Below are positions 61,334 through 64,000 of a stretch of DNA of 64,000 bases, piece by piece; position 1 is the first letter of the stretch; the number at the start of each line of letters is the position of its first letter. The notes below the pieces were generated by a model. That model was not told the DNA's origin and made no database searches. It saw only the letters and a list, made by a program, of their open reading frames with translations. The translations under genes and the position numbers were made by a program. Source of the stretch: Streptomyces sp. CB02058 (GTDB taxonomy: Bacteria > Actinomycetota > Actinomycetes > Streptomycetales > Streptomycetaceae); contig NZ_LIPG01000002.1 in NCBI RefSeq assembly GCF_001905505.1, positions 992,001-1,056,000 of the forward strand, read 5' to 3'.

Positions 61334-61783
61334 ATGGCTGAACACACCAGCTCGAGCATCACGATCGAGGCGGCACCGGCCGACGTCATGGGAGTGATCG
61401 CCGACTTCGCCCGCTATCCGGAGTGGACGGGCGAGGTGAAGGAGGCCGAGATCCTGGCCACCGACGACCAGGGACGCGCCGAGCAGGTCCGCCTCGTCCT
61501 GGACGCCGGAGCGATCAAGGACGACCACGTCCTCGCCTACACCTGGAACAGCCCGTACGAAGTCGGCTGGACCCTCGTCAAGTCCCAGATGCTGCGCGCG
61601 CTCGACGGCAGTTACGCGCTGGCGCCGCTGGGCGACGGCGACCGCACCGAGGTCACCTACCGGCTCGCCGTCGACGTCAAGATCCCGCTCCTCGGCATGA
61701 TCAAGCGCAAGGCCGAAAAGGTCATCATCGACCGCGCCCTCGCCGGGCTGAAGAAGCGCGTCGAGTCCGTCCCGAAGGCCTGA
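61334..61783 (+). CDS. SRPBCC/START-like lipid-binding fold protein
   Basis: A 149-aa protein of the SRPBCC superfamily (polyketide cyclase/coenzyme Q-binding type): SITIEAAPADVMGVIADFARYPEWTGEVKEAE at the start, a beta-sheet core, and a long C-terminal helix (GMIKRKAEKVIIDRALAGLKKRVE). It would hold a hydrophobic ligand. It is 4 bp from the ArsA-like gene and surely cotranscribed; the same pair occurs in mycobacteria (Rv2185c-Rv2184c as recalled). Function unknown. Confidence 0.9.
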   Translation: MAEHTSSSITIEAAPADVMGVIADFARYPEWTGEVKEAEILATDDQGRAEQVRLVLDAGAIKDDHVLAYTWNSPYEVGWTLVKSQMLRALDGSYALAPLGDGDRTEVTYRLAVDVKIPLLGMIKRKAEKVIIDRALAGLKKRVESVPKA

Positions 61784-61787
61784 CCTC

Positions 61788-62969
61788 GTGCGTACGGTCC
61801 TCGTCACCGGCCCCGGCGGCGCAGGCCGTACCACCGTCGCCGCGGCGACCGCGCTCGACTCGGCCCGCGGCGGCCGGCGCACACTTCTGGTCTCCGCCGA
61901 CGCCGTACCCGGCTTCCCCGCGGGTCCGGGACCCGTGGAGGTCACCGAGCGGCTCTCCTACGCCCGCGTCGACTCCGCCGCACACTTCCGCGCCGAACTC
62001 ATCGAGCTCCAGGACCGGGCGTCCGGGGTGCTCGACCTGCTCGGCGCCAACCGGCTGGACGGCGAGGAGCTCACCGAACTGCCGGGCAGCGCGCAGCTCG
62101 CCCTCCTGCACACCCTGCGCCGGGCGGCCGACGGGGACTGGGCGCGCGAGGGCTACGAGGTCCTCGTAGTCGACCTGCCCCCGCTGACCGAGGCCCTCGC
62201 CCTGCTCGCACTGCCGGGACAGCTGCGCCGCTATCTGCGCCGCCTCCTGCCCAGGGAACGCCAGGCCGCCCGCGCCCTGCGCCCGGTCCTCGCCCAGCTG
62301 GCCGGGGTCCCCATGCCCGCCCAGTGGCTGTACGAGGCCGCCGCGCGCAAGGACGCCGAACTGGCCACCGTCGAGGCCCTGATCGAGGACGGCGCGACCA
62401 CCGTGCGGCTGGTCGCCGAGCCGGGACCGGCCGGTGAGGAGGCCCTGAGCGCGGCCCGCACCGGGCTCGCCCTGCACGGACTGCGCACCGACGCCGTCGT
62501 GGCCTCCCGGATCCTGCCCCGCCACTCCGCCGACCCCTGGTTCGCCGATCTCGCCGCCCGGCAGGAGAAGAGCCTGGACCACTGGCACCAGGAGTGGGCA
62601 CCCGGCACCCCCGTGCACGAGAGCGCCCACCTCGGCCGGGAGCCGCGCACCCTCGACGACCTGGCACTTCTCGCGGAGGGCCGCGCCCCCGACGACCGGA
62701 CGCCCGGCCGCGCCGAGGACCCCTGGTGGACCGAGGACGCGGGGGACGGTGTGATCGCCTGGTGCCTGCCGCTGCCCGGGGCCGTCAAGGAGGACCTCCG
62801 GCTCGTCCGGCGCGGCGACGAACTGCTCCTCACCGCAGGCCCGTTCCACCGGATCCTGCGCCTGGAATCGGCGCTGCGCCGCTGCACCGTCTCCGGCGCG
62901 GCGCTCACCGACGGCGTCCTGCGTGTCCGGTTCACACCTGATCCCGCGCTCTGGCCCCGGACACAATGA
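61788..62969 (+). CDS. ArsA-like P-loop protein with a defective Walker A and C-terminal HSP20-like domain
   Basis: A 393-aa protein of the ArsA/GET3 family by layout: the N-terminal P-loop region VLVTGPGGAGRTTVAAATALDSA, switch-like VVDLPPLTEALALL, and a C-terminal beta domain (about 320-385, VIAWCLPLPGAVKEDLRLVRRGDELLLTAG) like the HSP20-like domain of actinobacterial ArsA proteins. The signature GKGGVGKTT reads GPGGAGRTT: both lysines are lost, the Walker A one replaced by Arg. ATP hydrolysis is therefore doubtful. GTG start at 61788. Confidence 0.87.
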   Translation: MRTVLVTGPGGAGRTTVAAATALDSARGGRRTLLVSADAVPGFPAGPGPVEVTERLSYARVDSAAHFRAELIELQDRASGVLDLLGANRLDGEELTELPGSAQLALLHTLRRAADGDWAREGYEVLVVDLPPLTEALALLALPGQLRRYLRRLLPRERQAARALRPVLAQLAGVPMPAQWLYEAAARKDAELATVEALIEDGATTVRLVAEPGPAGEEALSAARTGLALHGLRTDAVVASRILPRHSADPWFADLAARQEKSLDHWHQEWAPGTPVHESAHLGREPRTLDDLALLAEGRAPDDRTPGRAEDPWWTEDAGDGVIAWCLPLPGAVKEDLRLVRRGDELLLTAGPFHRILRLESALRRCTVSGAALTDGVLRVRFTPDPALWPRTQ

Positions 62970-63049
62970 ACGGGGTACCACCGTTCGGGTAACGTCGGTA
63001 GTACGTGGCCCCCACGGCCACGCAGACAACCGCGCCGCAGGAGTCCGCC

Positions 63050-63541
63050 ATGAGTGAAGCCACCGATCGTCCCGTCGACGACGACGCGTGGGCGGAGGCC
63101 TGCGCCGAGGATCTCGAAGCGGAGAAGGCCCGCCGGCGGGCGGAGTACGGACAACAGCCCGGTTCCGCCGCCGAGGAGCTGCGCAAGCTGATCGACGCGG
63201 TGGCGGACAAGGTCTCCTCGCTCCAGTCGCCGCTGCTCGGCATGGCCGCCCAGGGCACCGTGCAGCAGGTGATCCGTCAGGCCAAGTCGGCGGTCGAGCC
63301 CGTCATCGAGCGCAACCCCGAACTCTTCGACCATCTCGCCGCCGCCGGGAACGAGCTCCTGGCCGCCTACCGCTCCGCCGTCGAGGGCCAGGAAGGCCGC
63401 TGGACCAGGGGCACCGAAGGCGCCGGAGGTACCGCGGGCGGCACGGGAAGCACCCCCGGTTCCACGAAGAAGGCGGCCGAGGACCCCTCGGACCCGCGCG
63501 ACGAGGGCACCGGCGGCAGCGAACACATCGACCTGGACTGA
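63050..63541 (+). CDS. DUF5304-like protein encoded before glkA (SCO2127-like)
   Basis: A 163-aa acidic protein. Helical residues 10-115 (DDAWAEACAEDLEAEKARRR; LRKLIDAVADKVSSLQSPLLG; VQQVIRQAKSAVEPVIERNPEL) are followed by a Gly/Thr/Ser-rich tail ending in Asp/Glu. The gene before glkA in S. coelicolor (SCO2127) has been linked in the literature to glucose uptake, glucose-kinase levels and carbon catabolite repression; I rely on memory for that. AGGAG precedes the ATG. It is 75 bp from glkA. Confidence 0.82.
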   Translation: MSEATDRPVDDDAWAEACAEDLEAEKARRRAEYGQQPGSAAEELRKLIDAVADKVSSLQSPLLGMAAQGTVQQVIRQAKSAVEPVIERNPELFDHLAAAGNELLAAYRSAVEGQEGRWTRGTEGAGGTAGGTGSTPGSTKKAAEDPSDPRDEGTGGSEHIDLD

Positions 63542-63616
63542 CCCGGGACAGGAAATACCCGTCCCCGGCTCGGGTACGGTTGGCCGTAGCGGGGCTCGAC
63601 CGAAACTGAGGGATTC

Positions 63617-64000
63617 ATGGGACTCACCATCGGCGTCGATATCGGCGGCACGAAGATCGCGGCTGGAGTGGTCGACGAAGAGGGCCGGATCCTCTCGACG
63701 TTCAAGGTATCGACCCCGCCGACGGCCGAAGGCATCGTGGACGCGATCAGCGCTGCCGTGGCCGGAGCGAGCGAGGGACACGACGTCGAGGCGGTCGGCA
63801 TCGGCGCGGCCGGATATGTCGACGACAAGCGCGCCACCGTGCTGTTCGCACCGAACATCAACTGGCGCCACGAGCCGCTCAAGGACAAGGTCGAGCAGCG
63901 CGTCGGCCTTCCCGTCGTCGTCGAGAACGACGCCAACGCCGCGGCCTGGGGCGAATACCGCTTCGGTGCCGGCCAGGGCCACGACGACGTCATCTGCATC
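63617..64000 (+). CDS. glkA: Glucokinase (ROK family), 5' part cut by window edge
   Basis: The first 128 codons of a ROK kinase that phosphorylates glucose and, in Streptomyces, also mediates carbon catabolite repression. Visible are the phosphate-binding loop MGLTIGVDIGGTKIAAGVVD, the substrate loop APNINWRHEPLKDK and the catalytic Asp in VVVENDANAAAWGEYRFGAG. The zinc-binding cysteines lie beyond the edge. GAGGG precedes the ATG. Confidence 0.96.
   Translation, partial: MGLTIGVDIGGTKIAAGVVDEEGRILSTFKVSTPPTAEGIVDAISAAVAGASEGHDVEAVGIGAAGYVDDKRATVLFAPNINWRHEPLKDKVEQRVGLPVVVENDANAAAWGEYRFGAGQGHDDVICI

Noticed and set aside
1..64000. Search for mobile elements, prophage, CRISPR or defence islands
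   Set aside because: No transposase, integrase, direct-repeat array or attachment site was seen; gene order is that of conserved chromosome core.

Overview
The window is high-GC actinobacterial chromosomal DNA, almost certainly from a Streptomyces. Codon third positions are strongly G/C, GTG starts are frequent, GC-rich perfect hairpins act as terminators, and a diheme cytochrome c is fused into the bc1 complex. From memory, the gene order matches the reverse of Streptomyces coelicolor SCO2126 (glkA) to SCO2193 (lipB). It also resembles the Mycobacterium tuberculosis Rv2184c-Rv2217 neighbourhood. I see no insertion sequence, prophage, CRISPR array, rRNA or tRNA. This looks like conserved core chromosome rather than an island.

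Layout. 1-5.5 kb: lipB (cut by the left edge), an NsdA-like regulator, an FAD oxidoreductase, a TIGR01777 epimerase and a GNAT acetyltransferase. 5.5-16 kb: a WYL regulator, aceE (pyruvate dehydrogenase E1), a GntR regulator, sucB-type E2, lpd (E3) and pepA. The 2-oxoacid dehydrogenase parts and the octanoyltransferase that starts lipoylation of E2 therefore lie together. 16-20.4 kb: cobS, cobT and a cobU fused to a beta-lactamase-fold domain (nucleotide-loop assembly of B12). 20.4-31.4 kb: envelope functions (HtrA-like lipoprotein protease, methyltransferase, DUF3043 protein, pspA-pspAA, a two-component system, an RND exporter) and nadA. 31.6-36.5 kb: erpA, adoK and an IscS-TusA fusion.

36.7-46 kb is the respiratory core: ctaC-ctaD-ctaF, then an L,D-transpeptidase and a degenerate receiver protein, then ctaE and qcrC-qcrA-qcrB. 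These genes encode the bc1-aa3 supercomplex with overlapping stop/start codons. 46-64 kb: trpD, a SufS-like enzyme behind a SAM-IV-type riboswitch, an Lrp/AsnC-domain protein with a rhomboid protease, a NYN RNase, two paralogous NlpC/P60 hydrolases behind a probable c-di-AMP riboswitch, a HExxH lipoprotein, a GT87 membrane glycosyltransferase and a PimB'-like mannosyltransferase. The window ends with an acyl-CoA ligase, a phosphoesterase, an SRPBCC protein, an ArsA-like protein with a defective P-loop, the gene before glkA, and glkA cut by the right edge.

Most of the window is ordinary core genome. The most interesting items are regulatory RNAs and operators (two riboswitches, an unexplained structured leader before the RND gene, inverted repeats before ctaC, ctaE, nadA and aceE), domain fusions with lost active-site residues, and terminator hairpins written into coding ends. 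Family and synteny statements are from recall and were not searched. Coordinates and motifs were read from the sequence.
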